Below are positions 7,378-14,110 of a stretch of 16,311 bases of DNA, in pieces; positions within the stretch are counted from its first letter, which is position 1, and each line of letters starts with the position of its first letter. The DNA lies in the NCBI GenBank assembly GCA_937891895.1, contig CALATN010000081.1, positions 1 to 16,311 on the forward strand, given 5' to 3'. The notes beneath the pieces are model-generated. The model had not been told where the DNA came from. It ran no database searches and saw only the letters and a program-made list of their open reading frames with translations. A program made the position numbers and the translations under genes. This DNA comes from an uncultured Clostridia bacterium (GTDB taxonomy: Bacteria > Bacillota > Clostridia > Oscillospirales > Ruminococcaceae).

Positions 7378-8265
7378 ATGAAATTCAGAAAAATAATACC
7401 GGTTATTCTTTCGGCGATGCTTGTTGCTGTAATGAGCAGCTGTGCTGAAACTGAACTGACAGTTATTGATAATCTTGTTGCTGAAAATCAAAAAATAACC
7501 GGCTCATATGCTTATGATGAGTACGAAAAGCATATTGAAATAACAGAGTGCTATATATATAGCGAAAAGTACATTGACATTCCGTCCCGTATTGATGACA
7601 AGCCTGTTACTGTAATCGGAGATAACGCTTTTTCAAATCTTGAAAAAGCAGTAATTATTACAGTTCCCGACAGTGTTACCTACATAGGTGAGTATGCATT
7701 TGCAAGATGCTTTAATCTGACGGAGGTATCTCTTCCCGATAGTGTAGCCTACATAGGTGAGTATGCTTTTGAAGCTTGTCCGCTAAAAACAATTCACATT
7801 CCTGAGGGACTTACAGAAATTAACGATGGAACATTTGGCGGTTGTTCTTTTAATAATGGTACTATTGTAATCCCTGATGGTGTAACACGTATAGGTAACA
7901 GTGCATTTGGAGCTTCTAATTACCTGACTGAAATAACAATACCTGATAGCGTGACGGAAATAGGAGACGGTGCATTCAATAATTGTAAACAATTGAAAGA
8001 ACTGACTATACCTGATAGTGTGGAGAAAATAGGTAAGCGTGCTTTTGAGTCTTGTTTTCAGCTTATAACCATAATGATACCCGGAAGTGTAGAAGAAATC
8101 GGAGAATATGCGTTTGCAGGCTGTGATAATTTAATCAAGGTAACTATACCTGAAAAAGTAAAAGAAATAGGTGAAGGTGCATTTGCCAATTGTGAAAATC
8201 TTACAGACGTAAAGCTTCCTAAAAAATTCAAGAAGAACTATGATGAAATTATGGGTAAACAATAA
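7378..8265 (+). CDS. BspA-type leucine-rich repeat lipoprotein
   Basis: The 295-residue product has a signal peptide with lipobox MSSC (Cys22). From about residue 68 it is built of nine ~23-residue repeats of the BspA/LRR_5 type with consensus IPDSVxEIGxxAFxxCxxLxxxx. Repeat starts are near 68, 96, 119, 141, 165, 188, 211, 234 and 257, ending in a half repeat LPKKF at 280. Such proteins form an extracellular curved solenoid and often mediate binding to host or other surfaces; that role is inferred from the family. The ATG at 7378 is chosen because AAGGAAG is 8 bases upstream and the signal peptide starts cleanly there; a GTG at 7369 overlaps this site. The repeats are nearly identical at the protein level but diverged at the DNA level, so the array is not recent. 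The gene ends in the terminator shared with tspO. Confidence 0.93.
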   Translation: MKFRKIIPVILSAMLVAVMSSCAETELTVIDNLVAENQKITGSYAYDEYEKHIEITECYIYSEKYIDIPSRIDDKPVTVIGDNAFSNLEKAVIITVPDSVTYIGEYAFARCFNLTEVSLPDSVAYIGEYAFEACPLKTIHIPEGLTEINDGTFGGCSFNNGTIVIPDGVTRIGNSAFGASNYLTEITIPDSVTEIGDGAFNNCKQLKELTIPDSVEKIGKRAFESCFQLITIMIPGSVEEIGEYAFAGCDNLIKVTIPEKVKEIGEGAFANCENLTDVKLPKKFKKNYDEIMGKQ

Positions 8266-8310
8266 AAACTGCACTTTCGCGGGGAAATCCTCGCGGAAGT
8301 GCAGTTTTTT
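8265..8310. terminator. Symmetric terminator between the LRR gene and tspO
   Basis: Long arms (AAAACTGCACTT then CGCGGGG; CCTCGCG then AAGTGCAGTTTT) surround a small AAAT loop, with A and T runs on the outside. The structure works in both directions. It serves the convergent LRR lipoprotein and tspO genes, and it touches both stop codons. Confidence 0.9.
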
Positions 8311-8783
8311 CAGTTTATGATTGCTGTTGCAAGATTGAGGTATGCCGCAAAGGTTACCCACAACAGGTAGGGAATGTTGATATATGCCGCAAGCGGACTG
8401 ATTTTACGGAAAGACAGTATCATAGCGATAATCATTACCCACAGCGCCATAATTACTACAAAGGCAAGCCACAGGGCTTCGAAACGGAAGAAGATGATAC
8501 TCCACATAAAGTTCAGCGCAAGCTGTGTCCAGTAGATTGTCAGGGCGGTTTTCTTCTGTGCGGTTTCGCCATAGGAATGTTTGACAAGGTATGCGGAGTA
8601 GCCCATTACGGCGTAGAGAATTGTCCATACCACAGGGAAAAGCCACTTTGGCGGAAGCAGTGGCGGTTCTTCGTATTTATTGAAAAAGTCGGAAAATCCG
8701 CCTGCAAGCAAGGCTGAAACTGCACCGATTACTTCTGCTGAAATGATGTAAATAAGCATATCGGAAATGTTGTGTTTTTTCAT
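8310..8783 (-). CDS. tspO: TspO/MBR family membrane protein (tryptophan-rich sensory protein)
   Basis: The 157-residue product is a five-helix membrane protein of the TspO/peripheral benzodiazepine receptor family, which binds porphyrins and cholesterol-like ligands. Family landmarks are PPLLPPKWLFPVVWTILYAVMGYSAYLV (residues 40-67), WTQLALNFMWSIIFF (85-99), ALWVMIIAMILSFRKISPLAA (113-133) and the C-terminal NIPYLLWVTFAAYLN (136-150). Aromatic residues at the expected helix ends are kept. The start at 8783 is preceded by GGGGG. It is a single gene converging on the LRR lipoprotein. Its physiological role in Firmicutes is not known, and nothing nearby (no tetrapyrrole gene) clarifies it. Confidence 0.93.
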   Translation of the reverse strand: MKKHNISDMLIYIISAEVIGAVSALLAGGFSDFFNKYEEPPLLPPKWLFPVVWTILYAVMGYSAYLVKHSYGETAQKKTALTIYWTQLALNFMWSIIFFRFEALWLAFVVIMALWVMIIAMILSFRKISPLAAYINIPYLLWVTFAAYLNLATAIIN

Positions 8784-8887
8784 ATCGTACCCCCAAAAGT
8801 TTATTGTTATAGCTTATGTAGGCGGCAATGTTTTTATTCATAAATGTGGGTACGCAAAAAAAGTTGTCATAAATTTCAAGATGGATA

Positions 8888-8916
8888 TTGACATATGATA
8901 TTATATGATGTATAAT
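8888..8916 (+). promoter_or_regulatory. Promoter of the small membrane protein/NCS1 permease unit
   Basis: TTGACA (8888-8893), a 17-base spacer and TATAAT (8911-8916) are both perfect. The untranslated leader is only ~35 bases, leaving no room for a riboswitch. Confidence 0.9.
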
Positions 8917-8957
8917 ATGAGCATAAACTATGACGTTAATATCAAGGGGGCATAAAT

Positions 8958-9134
8958 ATGAGTAACAAGTCTGATTACGAAGAAAAGCTGAATAAGGAAA
9001 TTGAAAGCCGCATCTGTGAGATGGAAAGCGACGAGTACGAATTTCCCGAACGTTTTGGCAAAAGGGATTACATTGCGTTGGGGACAGTTGTAATCATTTC
9101 GCTGTTATTGCTGATTATCGGTGCATTTATTTAA
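8958..9134 (+). CDS. 58-residue single-span membrane protein preceding the NCS1 permease
   Basis: The short frame starts ATG at 8958, after AAGGGGG, and ends TAA at 9132-9134. It encodes a charged, Glu/Lys-rich cytosolic-type N-terminal stretch (residues 1-37, MSNKSDYEEKLNKEIES at the start) and one hydrophobic helix at ~38-58 (ALGTVVIISLLLLIIGAFI). The strong promoter drives this gene first, and the permease starts 12 bases after its stop with its own GGGGGG site, so the two are almost certainly co-transcribed and possibly translationally coupled. I recognise no family. The layout suggests a small accessory subunit or stabiliser of the transporter, in the way tiny partners accompany some secondary transporters. 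That is inference. Confidence 0.8.
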   Translation: MSNKSDYEEKLNKEIESRICEMESDEYEFPERFGKRDYIALGTVVIISLLLLIIGAFI

Positions 9135-9146
9135 GGGGGGCGGATT

Positions 9147-10574
9147 ATGGCAAACGATGTTAACAAGCAGGTGGAAAAGGAAGCATTGTTCGGCATTGCG
9201 CCTGTTCTGAAAAAGGAAAAATTATATGGTTTTCTCGATGCGGTGCTGGTGTTGTCGGGGTACTGCATTGCGACGTGGAGTTACACTCAGGGGTCTTATC
9301 TGGCAACACTTGTCGGTTTCAAACAGTTGCTGATAGGTGCATTTTTAGGAGCAATCCTTATGCTTGCGATTTATCAGCTGCCCGTAATTCTGTCGGTACG
9401 CTACGGCATTGATATATGGATATGGCTGAAAGCGGTGTTCGGACACAGGGGCACGGCGATTATGACGGTTGTGATTATCATTATCAACTATCCGTGGTAT
9501 GCCGTCTGTGCGGACTTGTTTGCTTCGTCAATGGGCAATCTTGTGGCACTTTTCGGGGTAACGCTTCCTGACTTTATGCCGTTGGTACTGCGTCTGCTTT
9601 GTGTTGCAATCGGCACGGCAATTGCTTACAAGGGCATTGGTGCAATAACCCACACAACGAGAATTCTTGTTCCGCTTCTGCTGGCGCTTGGGGTGCTGGT
9701 GGTAATTGTTGGCTTTACGTCAGTTCCCTTTGATGTGATATGGAACTACAAGCCTGATACTTCACAGTATACGGATAGTATTATTCCGTACATAATATCC
9801 ATTGAGGCGAATTTTGCGTTCGTTATTACGTTGGTAGGCGGTATGGGCGAGGTGCCCCGACTTACCAAAAAGGAAAACGCAGGTTTCTGGGCTGGGGTAA
9901 TCGGTCAGGGCATTTCGGGCTCGTTCTTTGTTGTGGTTGGTGCTGTAATGGCGATTGCGATGCAGTACGTTACTGGAGAAATGATTGATGACCCTACACT
10001 TATGCTTGCAACACTTTCCGTTCCCGCACTTGCGTTAAGCTCGCTGCTGCTGGTTGCCTTTGCAAATATCGGCACGCAGGCTGTCGGCTCATATATCTAT
10101 GGCGTAATGTTGAAATCCTCGTTCAAGCGTGCAAGCTACCGCACGCTGATACTTATTCTTGCGGCTTATGTTGCACTGCTTTGCGTGTGGGGCAAAATTG
10201 TGGACTACTTCGGTTCGTTCCTTACAATAAGCGCTTGCATTTACGCACCGCTTGCGGCTTTGCTGTTCGTGGACTTCTTCTTTGTAAGAAAACAGAAGCT
10301 TGCGCTTCGTTCAGCTTATGAACTAAAAGGATATAATGCGTATAATTATACTCACGGTATAAACTGGATAGGTATGCTTTGCGTTGCAGCGGGGGTTGCA
10401 ATGTCACTTTTGGTGTACAATCCCGTAACAGGCGAGGTGCACAATATGCTGCTGTTCAGACTTACACCGACAGGATTTTCCTTCCTTGGCACAGGTCTGC
10501 TTTACCTTGTGCTGAGCTATATTCCGCCTGTAAGGAAGTATCTGCTTCGCGACCGTGGGGAGATTACGGTGTAA
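9147..10574 (+). CDS. NCS1 family permease (cytosine/purine/related nucleobase type)
   Basis: The 475-residue product is a polytopic membrane protein with about 12 hydrophobic helices, fitting the NCS1 (nucleobase-cation-symport-1) family of LeuT-fold cation or proton symporters. Supporting features are an N-terminal tail ending KKEKLYGFLDAVLVLSGY before helix 1, SYTQGSYLATLVGFKQ, the helix 3 region NYPWYAVCADLFASSMG, a GAITHTTRILVP loop, and IGTQAVGSYIYG in helix 8. Length is normal. Likely substrates are cytosine, purines, hydantoin or a thiamin pyrimidine; residues alone do not decide, and no catabolic or salvage gene adjoins it. The start at 9147 follows GGGGGG. It is the second gene after the 58-residue membrane protein. 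A 23-bp tandem repeat block begins right at its stop codon. Confidence 0.88.
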   Translation: MANDVNKQVEKEALFGIAPVLKKEKLYGFLDAVLVLSGYCIATWSYTQGSYLATLVGFKQLLIGAFLGAILMLAIYQLPVILSVRYGIDIWIWLKAVFGHRGTAIMTVVIIIINYPWYAVCADLFASSMGNLVALFGVTLPDFMPLVLRLLCVAIGTAIAYKGIGAITHTTRILVPLLLALGVLVVIVGFTSVPFDVIWNYKPDTSQYTDSIIPYIISIEANFAFVITLVGGMGEVPRLTKKENAGFWAGVIGQGISGSFFVVVGAVMAIAMQYVTGEMIDDPTLMLATLSVPALALSSLLLVAFANIGTQAVGSYIYGVMLKSSFKRASYRTLILILAAYVALLCVWGKIVDYFGSFLTISACIYAPLAALLFVDFFFVRKQKLALRSAYELKGYNAYNYTHGINWIGMLCVAAGVAMSLLVYNPVTGEVHNMLLFRLTPTGFSFLGTGLLYLVLSYIPPVRKYLLRDRGEITV

Positions 10575-10676
10575 AAATCAACCTCAAGCGGTAGATTTAA
10601 TCAACCTCAAGTGGTAGATTTAATCAACCTCAAGTGGTAGATTTAATCAACCTCAAGCGGCAGATTTTATTACACC
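10568..10676. repeat. Four-copy 23-bp tandem repeat framed by an inverted repeat
   Basis: Four head-to-tail copies of a 23-bp unit (AATCAACCTCAAGYGG then TAGATTT) occupy 10576-10598, 10599-10621, 10622-10644 and 10645-10667. The copies differ only at a C/T in the centre and one T/C in the last copy. Each unit is itself an imperfect hairpin, AATCAACC / GGTAGATT around TCAAGY, and the joints between units (GATTTAATC) are also symmetric, so arms could pair either way. The block is framed by GGTGTAAAAATC (10568-10579, covering the permease stop) and GATTTTATTACACC (10663-10676), which pair apart from two extra bases. It may act as a transcription end, a processing site or a protein binding array; which is unknown. 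Confidence 0.9.
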
Positions 10677-10711
10677 AAAATTACAATCCGATTTCAGTTT
10701 GTGTAACCTTG

Positions 10712-10740
10712 TTGACTTTGGAAATTTGTTCCTTTATAAT
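10712..10740 (+). promoter_or_regulatory. Promoter of the two-gene lipoprotein operon
   Basis: TTGACT (10712-10717), a 17-base spacer and TATAAT (10735-10740) lie 31 bases before the first start codon. Confidence 0.85.
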
Positions 10741-10771
10741 TAAGTTATCAAACTGAAAAGGGGACATTCCT

Positions 10772-11644
10772 ATGAAGAAAATTATTGCAATGGTTGCATT
10801 GGTATCGGTTGTAATGACAGGATGCAACAGCAGACAGCAGACGAAAGAAACAATTATTGATATAGTTACTGAAAGCACTTCACAGACAACTATGAACGAA
10901 ACTGAGGGCACTACAATTATTACGGAGCCTGCATATGAGGCTGAAACTCAAGCTTCGGAAAGCGTTTCTGAAACAACTGTCGGACAGGACGATGACTACA
11001 AAGAAAAGGCTTATGCCGCATATAAGACAACACTTGAAAATGTGCTTTACAATTATACATTGCCTGACGGTACAACCTTTACGGAAGATGACGTGTACAG
11101 TATGTCAGATAACAGCTTTTTGATTTATGATGTTGACAATGACGGCAGGGACGAGCTGATCCTGCTGTACACCGATACATATATGGCGGCAATGGCAGGT
11201 TACATTCTTGACTGCGACAGCGATGGAAATACGGAAATACAGTTAACAAGCTTTCCGTCATTTGATTTCTACGGCAACGGAGTAATCGAAGTCGGCGCTT
11301 CACACGGCAGCGGTCTGTCAGGTGAATTCTGGCCGTATACATTGCTCAGCTACAATTCTGAAACTGACAGCTATGCCGAAGCGGCTTATGTTGACGGTTA
11401 CGACAAGAAATCTATGGACGAAATGTACGAAATAACACAGGACCCGCAGTATATTTATCCTGCTGAAATTGACAAATCGGGCAGCGGCGTTGTGTATGCT
11501 GTTGCAGACGGTGAAAACGCAAAATTCTTCAATTCGGATGAGTATGAAGAATGGCACGGCAGATGGGTAGAAAATTCGGAAAAGCTTGAACTGCCATATA
11601 TGGCGCTTACTCAGGAAAACATCGACAAGGCATTTGAGGGGTAA
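10772..11644 (+). CDS. Lipoprotein of unknown function, first gene of a two-gene operon
   Basis: The 290-residue product begins MKKIIAMVALVSVVMTGC, with lipobox MTGC and Cys18. A Thr/Glu/Ser-rich linker runs to ~72. A globular domain follows with two aspartate-rich loops, DVDNDGRDE (120-128) and DCDSDGNTE (147-155). These fit the D-x-D-x-D-G pattern of FG-GAP/VCBS or EF-hand-like calcium sites, placed before hydrophobic strands (LILLY). The start at 10772 follows AAAAGGGG. The next gene begins 5 bases after its stop and its ribosome binding site overlaps this gene's end, so the pair is translationally coupled. The first ~35 residues closely resemble those of that neighbour. No named family is recognised; a surface or sensing role is inferred only from lipidation. 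Confidence 0.86.
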   Translation: MKKIIAMVALVSVVMTGCNSRQQTKETIIDIVTESTSQTTMNETEGTTIITEPAYEAETQASESVSETTVGQDDDYKEKAYAAYKTTLENVLYNYTLPDGTTFTEDDVYSMSDNSFLIYDVDNDGRDELILLYTDTYMAAMAGYILDCDSDGNTEIQLTSFPSFDFYGNGVIEVGASHGSGLSGEFWPYTLLSYNSETDSYAEAAYVDGYDKKSMDEMYEITQDPQYIYPAEIDKSGSGVVYAVADGENAKFFNSDEYEEWHGRWVENSEKLELPYMALTQENIDKAFEG

Positions 11645-11649
11645 CGATT

Positions 11650-13989
11650 ATGAAAAAGATTATTGCGTTGCTTGCTCTATGCACGGTTGTGCTGACGGGG
11701 TGCAGGGAAGAAAGACAAGCTGAAGAAACGCTTATAGATTCAATTACCGAAAGCGGTGTTGTAACTACGGCGGAACTTGCCGAAGAAAAGGCAGAGGAAA
11801 CAACTGTTGTTACAGGGCTTGCTGCGGAGAAGGAAACAACTGACCTAACCGAACAGGAAAAAGAACAGTTCCGTGTGGTTTATTCGGGATACGGAGCAAG
11901 GATTTTTCCGCTTGACAACGGAATTGCTTGTTCTTATGCGGGTGACCTGGTTTTTGTAAATACCAATAAAAGCGAGGTTGAGAGTTCGGTTCCTGTTCCT
12001 GAGGATTTCGATTGGGTAAGTATGATCATAAAAGGTGACGGTGACGTGCTTGCAAAGGCAATCTGCAGTGAGTACGATTATTCAACAACCCCGTCTACCT
12101 ATCATGCAAATGTGATAATTGTAAATGACGATTACACTTACGAAACAATCTATGACTGCACGCCTGCTGATATTTCCTTTGAAGCCTGCGGACATAATAT
12201 TGCTGAGTGGGGTCTTGATATTGTTGACACGGACAGCGGTGAGGTAATTGTCCCCGGCTATACACAAGAGGGTGACGAATACGGTTTCTATACACAGTGG
12301 AATGCGTACAATTTTGATATTGATGAAAACCGTTTTGTGTACAGCATAGGCGGATACGAAAGCATACCCGGGTATGGCATTTACGATTTCAGTACGGGCA
12401 CGGCAACAACCGTTCCCGAATCAAGGGATTTGATTCCCATTGGCTGTCATAACGGAAAAATCTACTCTGTCAAGGGTGCGTGGGACGGCTGGGGTACTGA
12501 GCTTTATGTAACCGACCTTGAAACCCTTGAATCGGAATTTTTTATGGATTTCCCGCAGAAACTTACGGTAAATCAGATTGTTGATTACAGTATGCCTGAA
12601 AGCGGAGAGTTTATTGTTGCGAACAAGGCGTATTATTCAGACGATATTGGTGTTTATTCCGCAGCCATTTACAGAATAAATCCTGATACGGCAGAAGTTG
12701 AAGCGGTAATTGAAATTCCTGACGAGTATGAGTGCTATAATCCAGGTGAGATTATTGACGAAAACACCTTTGCAGTAATCTGCAGCAAGGCGGAGTCAAC
12801 AATTCTTGTGGATTTGAAGTGGACTGAATTTGCTGACGACAAGGCAATCCTTGACGAATTTGTGGAAACGGTAAGGGTTGCTTACAAGGATTGCGTGGAA
12901 AATGAGTCCTATGACAAGCTTGACGAAATCGAGGGACTTTCTCCTGTTTTTAGCTACGGCAAGGCAAACAGCGACATACTGGGCTACTGTTATCTTGATC
13001 TGGACGGCGACGGCACGGAGGAGTTGCTTTTCGGTGAAGATGGAGCAGGTGAGTGGAACGGTGTTATCTACGGGATTTATACTGTTCGTGACGGAAAGGT
13101 GCATTGCGTTGAATACGGCGGTGAAAGAAACCGTTTCTTCTACTGTGGCAATGGTATAATCGAAAACAACGGTGCGGATGCTGCCTGGTATTCCTATCAC
13201 AGATTCAGCAAGTATTCAGACGGCGGATTTGAGCTTATTGAAGCGGTTATCTGCGACGGTGAAAGGTCATTTGACGAGCCGTTTTTCTATATGACAGGCG
13301 GGCAGACCGAGGAAGAAGCTGTTCCGATAAGTGAGGAACAGATGCTGGAGATTATCGAAGGCTATGATACGGTTGATGTAAGGTTTACGCCGTTTATTGA
13401 AGTGTCTGATGACAGGGCGATCCTTGATGAATTTCTTGAAACGGTAAGCACGGCTTATACTGAGTGTGTTGAAACAGGAAATTATGACAAGCTTGACGGG
13501 ATTGAGGAATTTTTAGGTGACCCGTTCTATTACGGCGAAAGAGATTATCAAAGTATGGGTTACTGCTATATGGATATAGACAGTAACGGTACGGAGGAAT
13601 TGATTTTTGGTGCAACAAACCCAACTAACGGCGAAACGACAATTTATAACGTTGCAACAGTCCGTGACGGAAAAATATTTCAGCCTGTTGAGGGCTGGGT
13701 GAGAAACAGCTTCTGGTACTGCGGTGACGGAGTAATCGGTAATTACGGCTCAGGCGGAGCAAGTAATAATATATACAATTTTTATAAATACAATGACGGC
13801 GGGCTTGAACTGATTGAAGCTTTCAAATTTGATTATGATAAAACAGGTGAGGATTATTGCTTTCACATCAAAGCGGGTCAGACAGAGGACGATGCTGTTA
13901 AAATAAGCATAGAAGACAGGGATAAAATTGTTGAGAAATACGGCAGAGTTAAAATTGACCTGATACAATTTATAAATGATACAGAATAA
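11650..13989 (+). CDS. Large lipoprotein with a propeller-like middle and two tandem C-terminal domains
   Basis: The 779-residue product starts MKKIIALLALCTVVLTGC (lipobox LTGC, Cys18), followed by a Glu/Thr-rich linker to ~70. Residues ~72-390 form a long series of short beta strands with repeated aromatic and acidic turns; a beta-propeller-like fold is a guess. From ~395 there are two copies of a domain about 191 residues apart. One starts ADDKAILDEFVETV at 395 and the other SDDRAILDEFLETV at 586. Each carries an aspartate-rich loop (DLDGDGTEE at 450-458, DIDSNGTEE at 642-650), a TVRDGK strand, a FWYCGDG-like turn and a GQTE(E/D)(E/D)AV(P/K)IS segment. The repeat is an internal duplication. 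GAGGGG precedes the ATG, 5 bases after the previous gene. Function unknown; the protein is presumably exposed outside the membrane. Confidence 0.87.
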   Translation: MKKIIALLALCTVVLTGCREERQAEETLIDSITESGVVTTAELAEEKAEETTVVTGLAAEKETTDLTEQEKEQFRVVYSGYGARIFPLDNGIACSYAGDLVFVNTNKSEVESSVPVPEDFDWVSMIIKGDGDVLAKAICSEYDYSTTPSTYHANVIIVNDDYTYETIYDCTPADISFEACGHNIAEWGLDIVDTDSGEVIVPGYTQEGDEYGFYTQWNAYNFDIDENRFVYSIGGYESIPGYGIYDFSTGTATTVPESRDLIPIGCHNGKIYSVKGAWDGWGTELYVTDLETLESEFFMDFPQKLTVNQIVDYSMPESGEFIVANKAYYSDDIGVYSAAIYRINPDTAEVEAVIEIPDEYECYNPGEIIDENTFAVICSKAESTILVDLKWTEFADDKAILDEFVETVRVAYKDCVENESYDKLDEIEGLSPVFSYGKANSDILGYCYLDLDGDGTEELLFGEDGAGEWNGVIYGIYTVRDGKVHCVEYGGERNRFFYCGNGIIENNGADAAWYSYHRFSKYSDGGFELIEAVICDGERSFDEPFFYMTGGQTEEEAVPISEEQMLEIIEGYDTVDVRFTPFIEVSDDRAILDEFLETVSTAYTECVETGNYDKLDGIEEFLGDPFYYGERDYQSMGYCYMDIDSNGTEELIFGATNPTNGETTIYNVATVRDGKIFQPVEGWVRNSFWYCGDGVIGNYGSGGASNNIYNFYKYNDGGLELIEAFKFDYDKTGEDYCFHIKAGQTEDDAVKISIEDRDKIVEKYGRVKIDLIQFINDTE

Positions 13990-14049
13990 AATTGGGGACT
14001 GATTGACTTGAAAAAAATCAATACAACCCCATTCGACAGGCACAGAGTT

Positions 14050-14067
14050 CCGCTGCTTGCGGTTTTT
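14050..14067 (+). terminator. Possible weak intrinsic terminator after the lipoprotein operon
   Basis: CCGC and GCGG arms enclose a 5-base loop and are followed by five T residues. The stem has only four pairs, so read-through into the ankyrin lipoprotein gene is plausible. The rest of the 121-base gap shows no other clear signal. Confidence 0.35.
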
Positions 14068-14110
14068 CATACCGTGTTTAATTGAATTATCAAGTTAAAG
14101 GGGTTTCTTT

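Noticed and set aside
8917..8957. Riboswitch upstream of the NCS1 permease unit
   Set aside because: Only about 35 bases separate the expected transcript start from the first codon, too short for known purine or TPP riboswitches.
10576..10667. Possible CRISPR array from four regular 23-bp repeats
   Set aside because: The copies are directly head to tail with no spacers, and no cas gene is nearby.
13990..14110. Clear promoter for the ankyrin lipoprotein gene
   Set aside because: A possible -10 (TTTAAT at 14077-14082) has no recognisable -35 at normal spacing, so it is kept only as a comparative observation.
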